DNA of 64,000 nucleotides, from contig NZ_PGCL01000003.1 in assembly GCF_004297185.1 (NCBI RefSeq), positions 124,001 to 188,000 on the forward strand. Direction: 5' to 3'. Position 1 is the first letter of the stretch, and every line of letters begins with the position of its first letter. Shown here piece by piece: positions 26,996-36,611 of the stretch. The DNA is from Methanofollis fontis (GTDB taxonomy: Archaea > Halobacteriota > Methanomicrobia > Methanomicrobiales > Methanofollaceae). The position numbers and the translations under genes are program-made. Below the pieces are notes generated by a model that saw only the letters and a program-made list of their open reading frames with translations, was not told the origin of the DNA and did not search any database.

Positions 26996-27969
26996 TACTG
27001 CACCTCGACAGCAGCCAGAATTTCTTCGGTCACATCTGCCGTCGTGATCCCCCCGATGTCGGCCTCACGCCGGAGAATCAGGCGGTGAGGAAGAGCGTAC
27101 CTGGCAATATTTTTCACATCGTCCGGAATGACATATGATCTGCCGTTGAGCGCGGCAAGGGCCCTGCTCCCTCTGACAAAGGCAATTGAGGCCCTCGGGC
27201 TCGCACCGAGCCAGATATGGTCATGACTCCTGGTTTCGAGGATCAGGTCCCTGATATAGTGCATTATCGGTCCTTCGACCCGGATCTTCTGGATCGTCCG
27301 GACATACTGCTGGATGGTATAGGGGGCCAGCACCGGACGGATCTCTTCGCTGAATGCCTCCCAGTCCAGATATCCGGTGCTCTCCCTTCTGATAATCTCC
27401 AGTTCTTCATCCGCACTGAGATACTGGAGATGTGCACTGAACATGAACCGGTCTTTCTGTGCCTCGATCAGCGGGAAGGTGCCCTCGAACTCATAGGGGT
27501 TCTGGGTGGCGATCACAAAAAAGGGATCGGAAAAACGGTTGCGAATGCCGTCTATCGTAGCCTGCCGCTCACTCATCGCCTCAATAAAGGCGCTCTGCGT
27601 CCGAGGACTGACACGATTGATCTCGTCGATCAGAACAAAATTCGCGAATATCGGCCCCTTTTTCAAGATAAAATCCCGTTTTTCAGGATCGTAGACCCGC
27701 ACACCGAGGATGTCCGCGGGCTGCATGTCAACGGCGCACTGGATCCTCCGGAACTCACACCCTGAGAGCAGGGCCACCGTTTTTGCAAGGACCGTCTTCG
27801 CCGTCCCGGGGACGCCCTCAAGGAGTATGTGCCCCCCGCTGAGCATGCCCACATACATCATCTCGATGAGCGGACGGTTCCCGACGACAAAACGTTCGAT
27901 CTGACTGGAAATCTGTGCATAGGCTTCTGATAATGCCTTCAGATCATTGGATACTCTTTCCTGAGCCAT
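26995..27969 (-). CDS. MoxR-family AAA+ ATPase
   Basis: This protein of about 324 residues has Walker A (G-V-P-G-T-A-K-T, about residue 60), Walker B (V-L-I-D-E-I-N-R), sensor 1 (A-T-Q-N-P) and the C-terminal lid domain. It is a chaperone-like ATPase that works with DUF58/VWA proteins. The ATG at 27969 is four bases after the DUF4350 stop and has AGGTGAT before it. A TTG at 27984 is a less likely start. Confidence 0.9.
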   Translation of the reverse strand: MAQERVSNDLKALSEAYAQISSQIERFVVGNRPLIEMMYVGMLSGGHILLEGVPGTAKTVLAKTVALLSGCEFRRIQCAVDMQPADILGVRVYDPEKRDFILKKGPIFANFVLIDEINRVSPRTQSAFIEAMSERQATIDGIRNRFSDPFFVIATQNPYEFEGTFPLIEAQKDRFMFSAHLQYLSADEELEIIRRESTGYLDWEAFSEEIRPVLAPYTIQQYVRTIQKIRVEGPIMHYIRDLILETRSHDHIWLGASPRASIAFVRGSRALAALNGRSYVIPDDVKNIARYALPHRLILRREADIGGITTADVTEEILAAVEVQ

Positions 27970-27973
27970 GATA

Positions 27974-28825
27974 TCACCTGGCAATCTTCCTCGTCCACAC
28001 CAGTGCAGCTGCCGCCAGGACAGCGCACAATACCGCAGCCTGAAGATAGGGGCTGCATTTCAGGGCAACAAAACCGGATCCAAAGGCACTGGTCCGCTCA
28101 GTTGCCGAATTGTCTCCAGAAACAAGGACATTCTGCTTCAAAGAAACCAGATTTTCAACAAACGCTCGATTCCCTTCCGGTGCTGTATGCTTCTGCATCG
28201 CATTGATGAAGATACTCGGGTCCGCGCAGACGATGACCTCTCCTCCGCCCACATCCTCCCTGGCGATGAAAACGAATGTTCCTGAGGGTTCTCCCGGGTC
28301 CATCAGGGCATTCCCGTCAAGGTCGTACCAGCTGAACAGTCCGGATGAGAGGAGGGGTTCCCCATCCAGTACCTGTGCCGGACGGTTGAACGCCACCCAT
28401 TCAATACCCCTGACCAGGGGGTGATCGGTTGCCTGATACCCCTTCGGGAAGGATGGATCCCTGTAGGCGGTATCCAGCCCGGTGATATTGCCGGGAGCGA
28501 TCCGCATTTTCGAACCGATGCCCGCAAGGAGTGAGTTGGAAATGCCGGAATCGTCGGCGATGAAGAGGGTGTTGTTACCGTACAGAAATGCCCGGATGTC
28601 GTTGACCTCACCATCGCCGGCAGAGGTCGTGGGGGCGATCATGAGAAGGAGAGTATCGGAACAGGACAGAAGATCGTCCGAGTCCACCAGAACCGAGGCG
28701 CCGTGCCCGTCCAGCACCCCCCTGACGATCGAGGTGCCATTCCACTCGAGGTTGTATCTGCTGTACTCGAGGTCATTTGCGGAGAGGTGAACAAGGAGGA
28801 TGAACACCACCGCCACTGCCAGCAC
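27974..28825 (-). CDS. DUF4350-like membrane-anchored protein
   Basis: This protein has 283 residues. An N-terminal hydrophobic anchor (residues 1-14) precedes an extracytoplasmic domain in the style of DUF4350 (a glutamine amidotransferase-like fold with D-D-S-G-I-S-N and a late V-C-A-D-P-S-I-F-I-N segment). A C-terminal transmembrane helix ends in W-T-R-K-I-A-R. Only GTG at 28825 is a standard start. It gives a very short cytosolic tail, and upstream codons lack other standard starts before the previous stop. It is part of the MoxR operon. Confidence 0.7.
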   Translation of the reverse strand: MLAVAVVFILLVHLSANDLEYSRYNLEWNGTSIVRGVLDGHGASVLVDSDDLLSCSDTLLLMIAPTTSAGDGEVNDIRAFLYGNNTLFIADDSGISNSLLAGIGSKMRIAPGNITGLDTAYRDPSFPKGYQATDHPLVRGIEWVAFNRPAQVLDGEPLLSSGLFSWYDLDGNALMDPGEPSGTFVFIAREDVGGGEVIVCADPSIFINAMQKHTAPEGNRAFVENLVSLKQNVLVSGDNSATERTSAFGSGFVALKCSPYLQAAVLCAVLAAAALVWTRKIAR

Positions 28826-28847
28826 GGTGGATACAAGATGGACCCGG

Positions 28848-30575
28848 TTAATCGTTCACACCCCCGAAGTCCTTTACCACAGTGTCATAGGAGGAGAACA
28901 CCAGTCGTGCTGTATCGGCCGTCGGGCTGTCTGACCCATATCTCGCCTCCTCATAGAGGCCGATAAAGTGTTTGAGCCCATCATCAGGGCCTTTTGCACC
29001 CGCTCCAAGTATTTCCCGGGGAGTCCATGCCGGATAATTGCTGATCTGTGCTTTTCGGGCTATCCGGGCTGCTATTGAGCAATAGAGCAGACGGACTGCA
29101 TCACCATATCGGTTCCCGCCGACAAGATCAGCGTACCTCTGTGCGATCTCCTCTGGAGCCGGGAGAGGACGGGGCCATTCCGGTGTTTCTGGATGAAACA
29201 GACCCGGAGAGGCTGTTCGCCTGGGCACCGGCGATGCGTTCCTCCATGTTTTCCGCATCATTTCATCCCTTAAAATTGCCGCCCCCACAAGACAGGCGAT
29301 CAAAACTGCGGCAATCTTGAGTATCAGGGAGGTGATCGTTGCGGCCGGAGGAGGTATCTCAAGTGTGACAATCTCGCTGGTGGTATATTCAAGTGGATGG
29401 GTTTCTCCGTCGACAGAGGCATACACACTCCGGATACCGGGCTCAAATTGCCCGGTACAATAATATGATCCCGATTCATCCGTGATGGTCTCAACGCTTC
29501 TGCCGTCGTCAGAAACAATAGTGACGCGTTCACCCGAGACCGGCATGTCATGACAGGTGAGTGTTCCACTGCAGGCAACATTTGCTTCATCTTCGGTGAT
29601 CATCCGGACAGAGAGGGTGAGATCTGCTGCCGAGGGCAGAACGGTAAACTCGATCACGCGGGAATATCTGCTGCCGTGAGTGGCATAGACAAGGTGTCTG
29701 CCGGCTTTCAGGTCACCTGCGGGATATTCGGCAATGTACCTGCCGTCGATATCGGTCTGTACCGTTCCCCGCAGCGTACTGTCGATATAGATCGAGACAT
29801 CGGTGTATGGACTTCGATAGAGTGTTCCGGCCATGATGATGCTCTCGCCGAAACGCGCTGTATCGGTGTCGATGCCAAGCGTCATTGGAAAGAGCGGATT
29901 GAGTGTTATCTGTGCCGTTCTCTCCTCCTGAGCGGCGGCAACGCCCTCGACCACCCTGGAGAATGTATCAGTGCTCTGTTCATATGAGGAGGATTCGACA
30001 CCATAACGGCCGCTGATGTTGACGAGACGCGACTGCTGTGTAGAATATTTTGCATAGGCTTCTTCCATTTTCAATTTGAGGGCATCACCCTCATATGTCA
30101 CAGAATACAGATATTCAGGATTATTTTCGTCCCGATACTGGATTTCAAGACTTGATAATTCATCAAAACGTCGACTGTCTTCCAGAAGGACCGCAAGTGC
30201 ATCCACACTCTCCCTGTTGCGATCCCCGAACTCCTTCATCTCGCTCTCGGTCATGTCGAGATTGATGATCATGTTGTTGAAAGATCTGGATGCAGCTGCA
30301 TATTGTTCGAGTTCCTCCTGCGCCGCAACATAGTCCTTGTTCCTGATATGCACGACGATCGTTCCCGACCGATCCATCAGATCGCCCATCGCAGGAATAA
30401 CCGATCCTGCCGGATCGCCAGAGATCACATCATATTTTGCCGGATTTACATGCGAAAGCGTTGAAGAGGTGTTCTGTACGGAATACAGTAGCGGAGAATC
30501 GAGAATGGCGAAAAGCATGACGATGATGCCGATAGAGACAACGATCAGAAGTGCTTTGATATAAACCCGTTTCAT
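28848..30575 (-). CDS. DUF4129 domain membrane protein
   Basis: This protein has 575 residues. An N-terminal transmembrane helix (about 8-28) is followed by a helical extracytoplasmic region and carboxypeptidase-regulatory-like beta domains (about 225-400, with D-I-D-G-R-Y and D-E-S-G-S-Y-Y-C). A second helix is near 430, and a C-terminal cytosolic DUF4129 domain follows (about 480-570, Y-A-D-L-V...R-L-L-Y-C-S-I-A). DUF4129 is typical of MoxR/DUF58/transglutaminase clusters. The start overlaps the stop of the upstream 88-residue gene. Confidence 0.8.
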   Translation of the reverse strand: MKRVYIKALLIVVSIGIIVMLFAILDSPLLYSVQNTSSTLSHVNPAKYDVISGDPAGSVIPAMGDLMDRSGTIVVHIRNKDYVAAQEELEQYAAASRSFNNMIINLDMTESEMKEFGDRNRESVDALAVLLEDSRRFDELSSLEIQYRDENNPEYLYSVTYEGDALKLKMEEAYAKYSTQQSRLVNISGRYGVESSSYEQSTDTFSRVVEGVAAAQEERTAQITLNPLFPMTLGIDTDTARFGESIIMAGTLYRSPYTDVSIYIDSTLRGTVQTDIDGRYIAEYPAGDLKAGRHLVYATHGSRYSRVIEFTVLPSAADLTLSVRMITEDEANVACSGTLTCHDMPVSGERVTIVSDDGRSVETITDESGSYYCTGQFEPGIRSVYASVDGETHPLEYTTSEIVTLEIPPPAATITSLILKIAAVLIACLVGAAILRDEMMRKTWRNASPVPRRTASPGLFHPETPEWPRPLPAPEEIAQRYADLVGGNRYGDAVRLLYCSIAARIARKAQISNYPAWTPREILGAGAKGPDDGLKHFIGLYEEARYGSDSPTADTARLVFSSYDTVVKDFGGVND

Positions 30576-30838
30576 GACATAACAACTCTCACCATCTTAT
30601 CGACAATGGCGGCGCCGAAGACCACAAAACCCGCTGCGACGAGATATCTGAGGTACATGATGTGGGAGGGACGGGCAGAGGAGGTGTTCATCACCTCGAT
30701 GAGGATGAATAATCCAATGGATGCGAGTACGAAGAAGAACGTGATGTCGATGTTCCTGGCAAGCACAAGCGCAAAAACCACGGCAAACAGCCATCCCATC
30801 AGCCCCCCCGCTGCATACTGTTTCTTCGGACAGCCCAT
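30572..30838 (-). CDS. Small membrane protein, first gene of the MoxR operon
   Basis: This protein of about 88 residues has three hydrophobic helices and opens M-G-C-P-K-K-Q-Y. A GTG at 30847 would add three residues. The ATG at 30838 sits about 25 bases from the A/T-rich box TAATATTTTTATAC (about 30862-30874), so a nearly leaderless mRNA is likely. Its stop overlaps the DUF4129 start. The function is unknown. Confidence 0.65.
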   Translation of the reverse strand: MGCPKKQYAAGGLMGWLFAVVFALVLARNIDITFFFVLASIGLFILIEVMNTSSARPSHIMYLRYLVAAGFVVFGAAIVDKMVRVVMS

Positions 30839-30861
30839 CAACACCACGATGCAGGTTCTCG

Positions 30862-30918
30862 TATAAAAATATTACTCAAACCCCGCCTGGTCGCACATCC
30901 GGTTCAGTATATTTATAT
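30862..30918. promoter_or_regulatory. Divergent promoters: MoxR operon (-) and secreted protein (+)
   Basis: On the minus strand TAATATTTTTATAC serves the operon starting at 30838. On the plus strand ATATTTATATG (about 30908-30918) serves the gene at 30954, which has GGGAGATGAGAG as ribosome binding site. Confidence 0.5.
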
Positions 30919-30953
30919 GAGCAAAAAATGATGTATAGCTGGGAGATGAGAGT

Positions 30954-31448
30954 ATGAAGAACAGAATCCGTATTCTGGCCGCACTCCTTGTCATCGCCGC
31001 CCTGGCCCTGCCAGCGGGGGCGTTTACCGCCGATCGTCTTGACATTGCGATCGAGGAGAACGGTACGGCGACGATCACCTTTGACTACACCCTCTCGTGG
31101 ATCGAGGACGTCGCCGTCTTTTTCAGGATTGCGGACCCGGCGGACGAACTGAAATCGGCGCTCGAGACCTTTTCAGGCCGCAGTGTTGATGTGGTCTCGG
31201 TGAGCGACCGTTCGGCGACCTTCAGCGTCGAATCGTTTGTGCATATCGCCGAAAAGGGCAATGAGACCATATACACAACGCCGTCGATCAACCTCACGCA
31301 GTCTGAGGAGGCCCTGAAGGACTACTGGTTCGCCCCGCTGATCGATGCCGATTTCTCACCGGCCGTGACCGTGATCACCTTCCCGGACGGCAGTCAGCAG
31401 GTCTATGAAAACATTGCAGAAATACCGAAAACCTCAAAATCTCTCTAA
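30954..31448 (+). CDS. Secreted protein of unknown function
   Basis: This 164-residue protein has a clear signal peptide (M-K-N-R-I-R then a hydrophobic core to A-L-P-A-G-A). The mature part has alternating beta-strands and no Cys. It lacks a C-terminal anchor. It starts with a well-placed GGGAGATGAGAG. A T-run follows the stop (31450-31455). No domain is recognised. Its position divergent from the MoxR operon suggests, but does not show, a link to envelope assembly. Confidence 0.7.
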   Translation: MKNRIRILAALLVIAALALPAGAFTADRLDIAIEENGTATITFDYTLSWIEDVAVFFRIADPADELKSALETFSGRSVDVVSVSDRSATFSVESFVHIAEKGNETIYTTPSINLTQSEEALKDYWFAPLIDADFSPAVTVITFPDGSQQVYENIAEIPKTSKSL

Positions 31449-31518
31449 TTTTTCCGCCGGCCATCTGACCAGGCCCGGCACATTTTTTTCCACGCCCTCC
31501 CGGATTCCGGGTTCCCGT

Positions 31519-32727
31519 TCAAAGTCCGGCAATCAGGAAGGCGGCACCGGCGCACACACAGGAAACCAGGAAGAGGGGCAGCGAGTAGTGTTTCAGCACC
31601 ATCTCTGCCGGATCGTTGGTCGTGCGGCGGATCAGCCAGAAATAGGGATCACTGAACGCCGAGACCGAGAGGCATCCGGCGGCGACCAGCAGCACGAGCG
31701 ACGCAGGGGATCCGCTCCAGACAGAACCGGACGCAGAGATGAACTCGGCAGTGATGACGGCTGTCACGACCCTCGATCCCTGTGCCGCCTGCACAATGGC
31801 GGCAATACAGAACGGGAGGATGAATGGCGGTATCATCCCCTGAGGAATGGCGGCGACCTCCACCGGGAGACCGCTGGCGATGATCACCGCCCCGAAGGCA
31901 CCGGCCCCGCAGAGGTCATATATGATGATCCCGGCATGACGGACACCCTTTCCGAGCATATCCGCCCTCAAATCTCCAGGGACAAGGAAAAGGGCTGCAC
32001 CCATGCCGATGAGAAGAAATGCGGCCACGGACTCTGATCCAAACACCGGATGGACCACCGCCAGTGCCGCACAGCCGAGCGGGATCAGGATCGTCAGCCA
32101 TGCAGACCGTCCAGAACCGGAAACCGCCGTTTCCTCTCCGGGGGAACCACGGGGTGCACCGCCCATCCAGACGATCACTGCCAGCAGGGCGAGGGCGAGG
32201 GGGATGCAGACGGCACTGTAGGACACGGCATCAAAACCGGCAACAGATCCGGCGACCGCGAGGGTCACCGGCGTCGGGAAAATCAGCGTGAACGAGAGCA
32301 CACTGCCGATAGCCGCTGCATACATCGCCGTTCTTCGATCCTGAAGGCATGAGAGGAGGGGCGATACGACGATGAACGCCGTGATGCAGCACATGAAGGG
32401 GACCGCAAACAGGAACCCCGCAATTCCTCCGATCGCCGACGGTCGGCGGGTGAACCGCTCGATGTCCTGGAGGATCCGCTCCCGATTGCCCTCTCGCCCG
32501 ACAACCACGGCGATGACCGAACCGGCGAACACGATCGGACCGAGAAGAGCAAAGATTGTTCCTGCACCCTGTGCAGCCGTGGCGACCACCGAAGACGCCG
32601 GCAGTCCTGCCATCAGACCATAGAGCACGGCGGACGAGAACAGGGCGATGAACGGGTTCAGACGGAACCTGATTGTCGCCACGGCGAGCAGCGCCAGCAC
32701 GATCGCAATGGCGGGAAGGGTCTGCAC
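31519..32727 (-). CDS. GntP-type organic acid permease
   Basis: This 402-residue protein has about 10-12 transmembrane segments and resembles the gluconate permease (GntP/ion transporter) family: the N-terminal P-F-I-A-L region, a G-S-R-V-V-T-A-V-I-T segment and the C-terminal S-D-P-Y-F-W-L motif. It likely moves an organic acid, but the substrate is unknown. The start is GTG at 32727. A TATA-like CATCATATAG near 32750 implies a leaderless mRNA. It is shorter than bacterial GntP (about 440). Confidence 0.75.
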   Translation of the reverse strand: MQTLPAIAIVLALLAVATIRFRLNPFIALFSSAVLYGLMAGLPASSVVATAAQGAGTIFALLGPIVFAGSVIAVVVGREGNRERILQDIERFTRRPSAIGGIAGFLFAVPFMCCITAFIVVSPLLSCLQDRRTAMYAAAIGSVLSFTLIFPTPVTLAVAGSVAGFDAVSYSAVCIPLALALLAVIVWMGGAPRGSPGEETAVSGSGRSAWLTILIPLGCAALAVVHPVFGSESVAAFLLIGMGAALFLVPGDLRADMLGKGVRHAGIIIYDLCGAGAFGAVIIASGLPVEVAAIPQGMIPPFILPFCIAAIVQAAQGSRVVTAVITAEFISASGSVWSGSPASLVLLVAAGCLSVSAFSDPYFWLIRRTTNDPAEMVLKHYSLPLFLVSCVCAGAAFLIAGL

Positions 32728-32772
32728 CAGGAATAGTGGGCCCCGCCCCCTATATGATGATTGCCGGGGTAT

Positions 32773-35700
32773 CTACCGGGAAATTTCGCGGCAGGCGACC
32801 CGGGGGACCGTGATCACGAACCGCACGCCCTCCCCGGCCCGGCCCTCCTCGGTCATCGAAAGACCAGTGATCGAGAGGATCTCACGGGAGAGGAAGAGCC
32901 CGAATCCGGTGTTTTTCCCATAGCCACGCTTGAAAAGCAGCGGCTTTTCATTGTCGGGGATGCCGACGCCATCATCCTCATAGATGATCCTGAGGTCTCC
33001 TTTGTCCTGTTTGGCCGAGAACCTGAGACGGTGCACATGCCCGCCATGCCTGAGGGAATTATCGATCAGGTTCTCGATGACCCGGATGAGCATCGGATCG
33101 GCATAGATCTCGTAACCCTCAAGGTCAATTGTAACCTCAAGGTCTTTTGATCCGACATGGGCCACCGCACTCCGGGTCACCCCCCCGATGTCCTGCCAGA
33201 CCGGGGCCTTCACCCCGATGTCCTGGTACTCCTTGGTGAAGGTGATCAGGCGCCGGATGTTATAGGCGGCCAGCTCTTCCTTGCCGACGATCTCCAGGTG
33301 CGACGGATCGGTGATGGTCGTCTTCTCGATCTCGATGTAGCCAAGGAGGGCGGTGAGCCAGTTGAGGATGTCGTGTCTGGTGATGCTGTTGAGGATGTTC
33401 AGTTTTTTGTTTGCCTGCTGGAGCGCTTCTTCCATCCTTTTTCGACCGGTGATGTCGGTGAGCTGCTCGATGATCAGCCGCACCTCGCCGTCCGGGCCGA
33501 CGACCGGGTTGCTCCGGCAGATGAAATACCGCCCGATCTCCGGGATGTAGCGCTCGACCTGTGCAATTTTTTTGCTTTTCAGCGCTGCAACCGTGGCACA
33601 GGGGTCACAGATCCGGGAGCGCCCGAGCAACTCATAGCACCGTCTTCCCGCCACTTCATCGGGGGAGATATTAAGGAGGTCGTAGCCGGCCCGGTTATAA
33701 CGGACAATCGTATGATCCGGTTTCTGGACGGCGATAACGTCCTGAATGGCATCGATCACACCTTCCAGGAGTTCTTTTGAGGACCGCAGCTCCTCTTCGA
33801 CCTTCTTCTTCCAGCGGATATCCCGGATCATCCCTTCAACGCCGACCGCCACACCATCGTCGTCCGTCCAGGGATGACAGCTCGCCGAGACCTTGATCGG
33901 TCGTCTGTCGATGGTCATGAGTTCAAACTCCCAGTCGGTGATCGATCCCTTTGCGCGGATTTCCGCCACCATCTGGTCCCAGATGCCGGGATCAGGGAAG
34001 AGTCGATCGACGATGTTCATCCCCTCCATCGATTCAGGGGACGAGAACCCGAAGAGGGAGGCACCCGATGGACTGATCATCAGGAGACGACCCGAGAAAT
34101 CCGTCCTGAGAAACACATCCTGCAGGTCCTCGATCACCGTCCGGTAGGTCCTTTCGCTGGTCTTCAGGTCCAGTTCCGCCTGCCTGATGGTGGTGAGATC
34201 GTCATAGACCACCCCGACGGTGTCTGAGGGGAGGCGGAAGAAGTATCCCTCCCGCCAGAACACAATATTTCCCCTGTCCTTTCTGACAAAGGGGATATGT
34301 TCGGGGATGCCGGTCTGATGCACCCGCTGGATCGCCTGAATCAGACCGAATTCACGAGCCATAGGCATGACCTGGTCGAGGTGCCGGCCGATCACCTTGT
34401 CGCGATCGATGCCGTCGATCCGTTCGGCAGCGAGGTTGAGGTCCTGGACGATCACCTCGCCGTCGTCGATCGTCAAGATGGCCATGCCGCTTCGCATGTT
34501 ATTGAAGATCTCCCGGTACCTGATCTCGCTGTCGATGACCGCCTCACGGGCCTTTTTCTGTGCCGTGATATCGAATACCAGGCCCACGACGCCGATCACC
34601 TTCCCGCCGGCACCATGGATCGGTGTCCTGGATGCGGTAAACCATAACGAACGGCCCGAGGGTGTCCGGGCCTTCATCTCCACCGAGAGGTCACGGCGTC
34701 CGGTGAGAATGACACGCCGGTCCGCCTCATCAAACACCGATGCAAATTCTCGATCAAAGAGATCATATACGGTTTTTCCGATGATGGACGCCTCATCGAG
34801 GTCGACGATGGCGGCGTACGCCGGGTTCACCGAGAGGTATTTTCCGTCCGTGTCGCGAAGATAGACCCCGGCAGGCACATTGGAAAAGATAATGGACGAC
34901 ATTTCGTCCTTATCCCTGAGCGCTGCCTCCACATGCTCGAGCTCGTTCAGGAGGCGCCCCTGGAGCAGCACCTTCATGCCAAGATCCGAGAACCGGGCTG
35001 CAAGAGAGGCGAGAAATCCGGCAGCCATGGAAAACGTCCTCAGGGATACACGCGGAAGGGCGTTTGCGGCGGCAATGAGCGCCTCTCCGTCCACCCCGAT
35101 CGAACGGGCATACGCCCTCACCTGATCCGGGTCAGGGGCGGCGGTGGTGGCGGGGCAGAGCACCCAGTAACCCATCGTCTGTCCTTCAATAATAAACGGG
35201 GCAGCGGCGACAATCGTGCCTTCAAAACAGAGATCCTGCTTGATACAGAGAGAATCACCGATATCTTCAAGAAAGTCCATGAAGGGAAACGGTTTTTTGG
35301 CACCTGATCCGGACACGATATTGCAAAAATCGCTCCTTTCCAGTGCTTCAAAAACCGGTGCCCTGTCCGGGCCCAGGATCATCGACCGGATCCCTATCAG
35401 GTCAAACAGGTTCCGCTGGACCTCCATGACCCCCTCGCCGTCGATCACGTCAGGAAAGGTCACTTCATCGAGATCAGCGGCAGGTCTGGTGAGAGCGGAA
35501 AGACGGGACCGAAGCCCGCTCTCGGCAGTTCTCCGTTCGGTGATGTTATCGATGATCGTGGCGAACTGATTCAATGCCGGGGAAAAAGCCGAGACATCAA
35601 ACCAGCGGCCGAGGCTCCGGGAATATCGTTCAAAACGGACCGGAACACCGGTCATGGCGACCCGCGCATAATCCTCGATCCATGTCCCTTCGATATCAGG

Positions 35701-36282
35701 GAGCACCTCCCGGACTGTTCTGCCGATGATCTCGTCCGCCCTCAGGCCGGTGTGATTTTCAAACGAAGGATTGACTGCAAGGAAACGGTAATCGATCGGT
35801 GTCCCGGCGTCGTCGAAGACCAGTTCATGGAGAGCGAAACCGTTGAGCATATGCTCAAAAAGGTCAAGATACTCGTTTTCCCGCCGTTCAAGCTGCTTTT
35901 CAGCCTGATTTTTCTTCACGACCTGCAGAATGATATGCCTGAGTTCTGCAAACTGGATATTTGGACTCCCCCCCTTTCTGAGATAGTGGGCGGCGCCGTT
36001 GTTGAGGGCGTCGATCACCACCTCCTCGCGGCCCCGTCCGGTGAAGATGATCAGCGGGACATCCGAACCCTCCGCATTGAGGGTTTTCAGGAGATCGATG
36101 CCGTTCATGCCGGGCATTTCAAAATCGGCAACAACAACATCAAAGTGACCGGCGTGGAATATAGAGAGGGCATCTTCTCCTGAAAGTGCAGTTGTGACAC
36201 TGATATCACCGTCCCGCTCCAGAAAAACTCTGGCGATCTCGCAGAGGGCCGGTTCATCATCGACAAGGAGCACTGAGTACAT
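32773..36282 (-). CDS. Response-regulator/PAS/PocR sensor histidine kinase
   Basis: This protein has 1169 residues. An N-terminal receiver domain (D-D-E-P and phospho-acceptor V-V-A-D-F-E-M-P, about residue 53) is followed by a PAS domain and then a PocR-like sensor domain (about 285-410, with C-N-I-V and a C-I-K-Q-D-L-C-F-E-G segment). Four further PAS domains come next. A phospho-acceptor helix with R-H-D lies near 965, and the C-terminal ATPase domain has an N-L-I-D-N-S-L-R-H-G N-box and a G-F-G-L-F-L G-box. It is a cytosolic multi-input sensor with no output partner nearby. ATG at 36282 has AGAGGT before it. An upstream alternative start at 36303 is weaker. Confidence 0.88.
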   Translation of the reverse strand: MYSVLLVDDEPALCEIARVFLERDGDISVTTALSGEDALSIFHAGHFDVVVADFEMPGMNGIDLLKTLNAEGSDVPLIIFTGRGREEVVIDALNNGAAHYLRKGGSPNIQFAELRHIILQVVKKNQAEKQLERRENEYLDLFEHMLNGFALHELVFDDAGTPIDYRFLAVNPSFENHTGLRADEIIGRTVREVLPDIEGTWIEDYARVAMTGVPVRFERYSRSLGRWFDVSAFSPALNQFATIIDNITERRTAESGLRSRLSALTRPAADLDEVTFPDVIDGEGVMEVQRNLFDLIGIRSMILGPDRAPVFEALERSDFCNIVSGSGAKKPFPFMDFLEDIGDSLCIKQDLCFEGTIVAAAPFIIEGQTMGYWVLCPATTAAPDPDQVRAYARSIGVDGEALIAAANALPRVSLRTFSMAAGFLASLAARFSDLGMKVLLQGRLLNELEHVEAALRDKDEMSSIIFSNVPAGVYLRDTDGKYLSVNPAYAAIVDLDEASIIGKTVYDLFDREFASVFDEADRRVILTGRRDLSVEMKARTPSGRSLWFTASRTPIHGAGGKVIGVVGLVFDITAQKKAREAVIDSEIRYREIFNNMRSGMAILTIDDGEVIVQDLNLAAERIDGIDRDKVIGRHLDQVMPMAREFGLIQAIQRVHQTGIPEHIPFVRKDRGNIVFWREGYFFRLPSDTVGVVYDDLTTIRQAELDLKTSERTYRTVIEDLQDVFLRTDFSGRLLMISPSGASLFGFSSPESMEGMNIVDRLFPDPGIWDQMVAEIRAKGSITDWEFELMTIDRRPIKVSASCHPWTDDDGVAVGVEGMIRDIRWKKKVEEELRSSKELLEGVIDAIQDVIAVQKPDHTIVRYNRAGYDLLNISPDEVAGRRCYELLGRSRICDPCATVAALKSKKIAQVERYIPEIGRYFICRSNPVVGPDGEVRLIIEQLTDITGRKRMEEALQQANKKLNILNSITRHDILNWLTALLGYIEIEKTTITDPSHLEIVGKEELAAYNIRRLITFTKEYQDIGVKAPVWQDIGGVTRSAVAHVGSKDLEVTIDLEGYEIYADPMLIRVIENLIDNSLRHGGHVHRLRFSAKQDKGDLRIIYEDDGVGIPDNEKPLLFKRGYGKNTGFGLFLSREILSITGLSMTEEGRAGEGVRFVITVPRVACREISR

Positions 36283-36459
36283 TGAGGGGGACCTCTGAAA
36301 CAATTTATTGGAGTTCAGATTGGAAGAACATTCGCATTCTGTCTGCAGCGATCGACAGGAGATGAAAAATCCATGCTACGCATGAAACAGGAATATAGGG
36401 CACTCGAGCCGCCAAAAATCGATTCCGAGAGAGTGTACCCCCTGTAAATCTTAATGAGG

Positions 36460-36611
36460 TCATCCCAAAACCCGGTAGATCATGATGCCACATGCAAAGA
36501 GGACGAGTCCGATGAATGATCCCTCTTTTCGTTCATGCCCGGGGATGATTTTCTTAAACGCTTCAATCCAACTGAAAAATCGTTCAATAGCTCCCCTTTT
36601 CTTGTAAAGAT
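36460..36611 (-). pseudogene. Transposase C-terminal remnant (IS5-like)
   Basis: About 50 codons on the minus strand encode L-Y-K-K-R-G-A-I-E-R-F-F-S-W-I-E followed by I-I-P-G-H-E-R-K-E-G-S-F and end in a stop at 36460. This is the C-terminal signature of IS5-type DDE transposases. The rest of the element is missing. The fragment abuts a decayed substrate-binding-protein gene, so the insertion or a later deletion probably removed that gene's 5' end. Terminal inverted repeats were not recognised. Confidence 0.75.
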
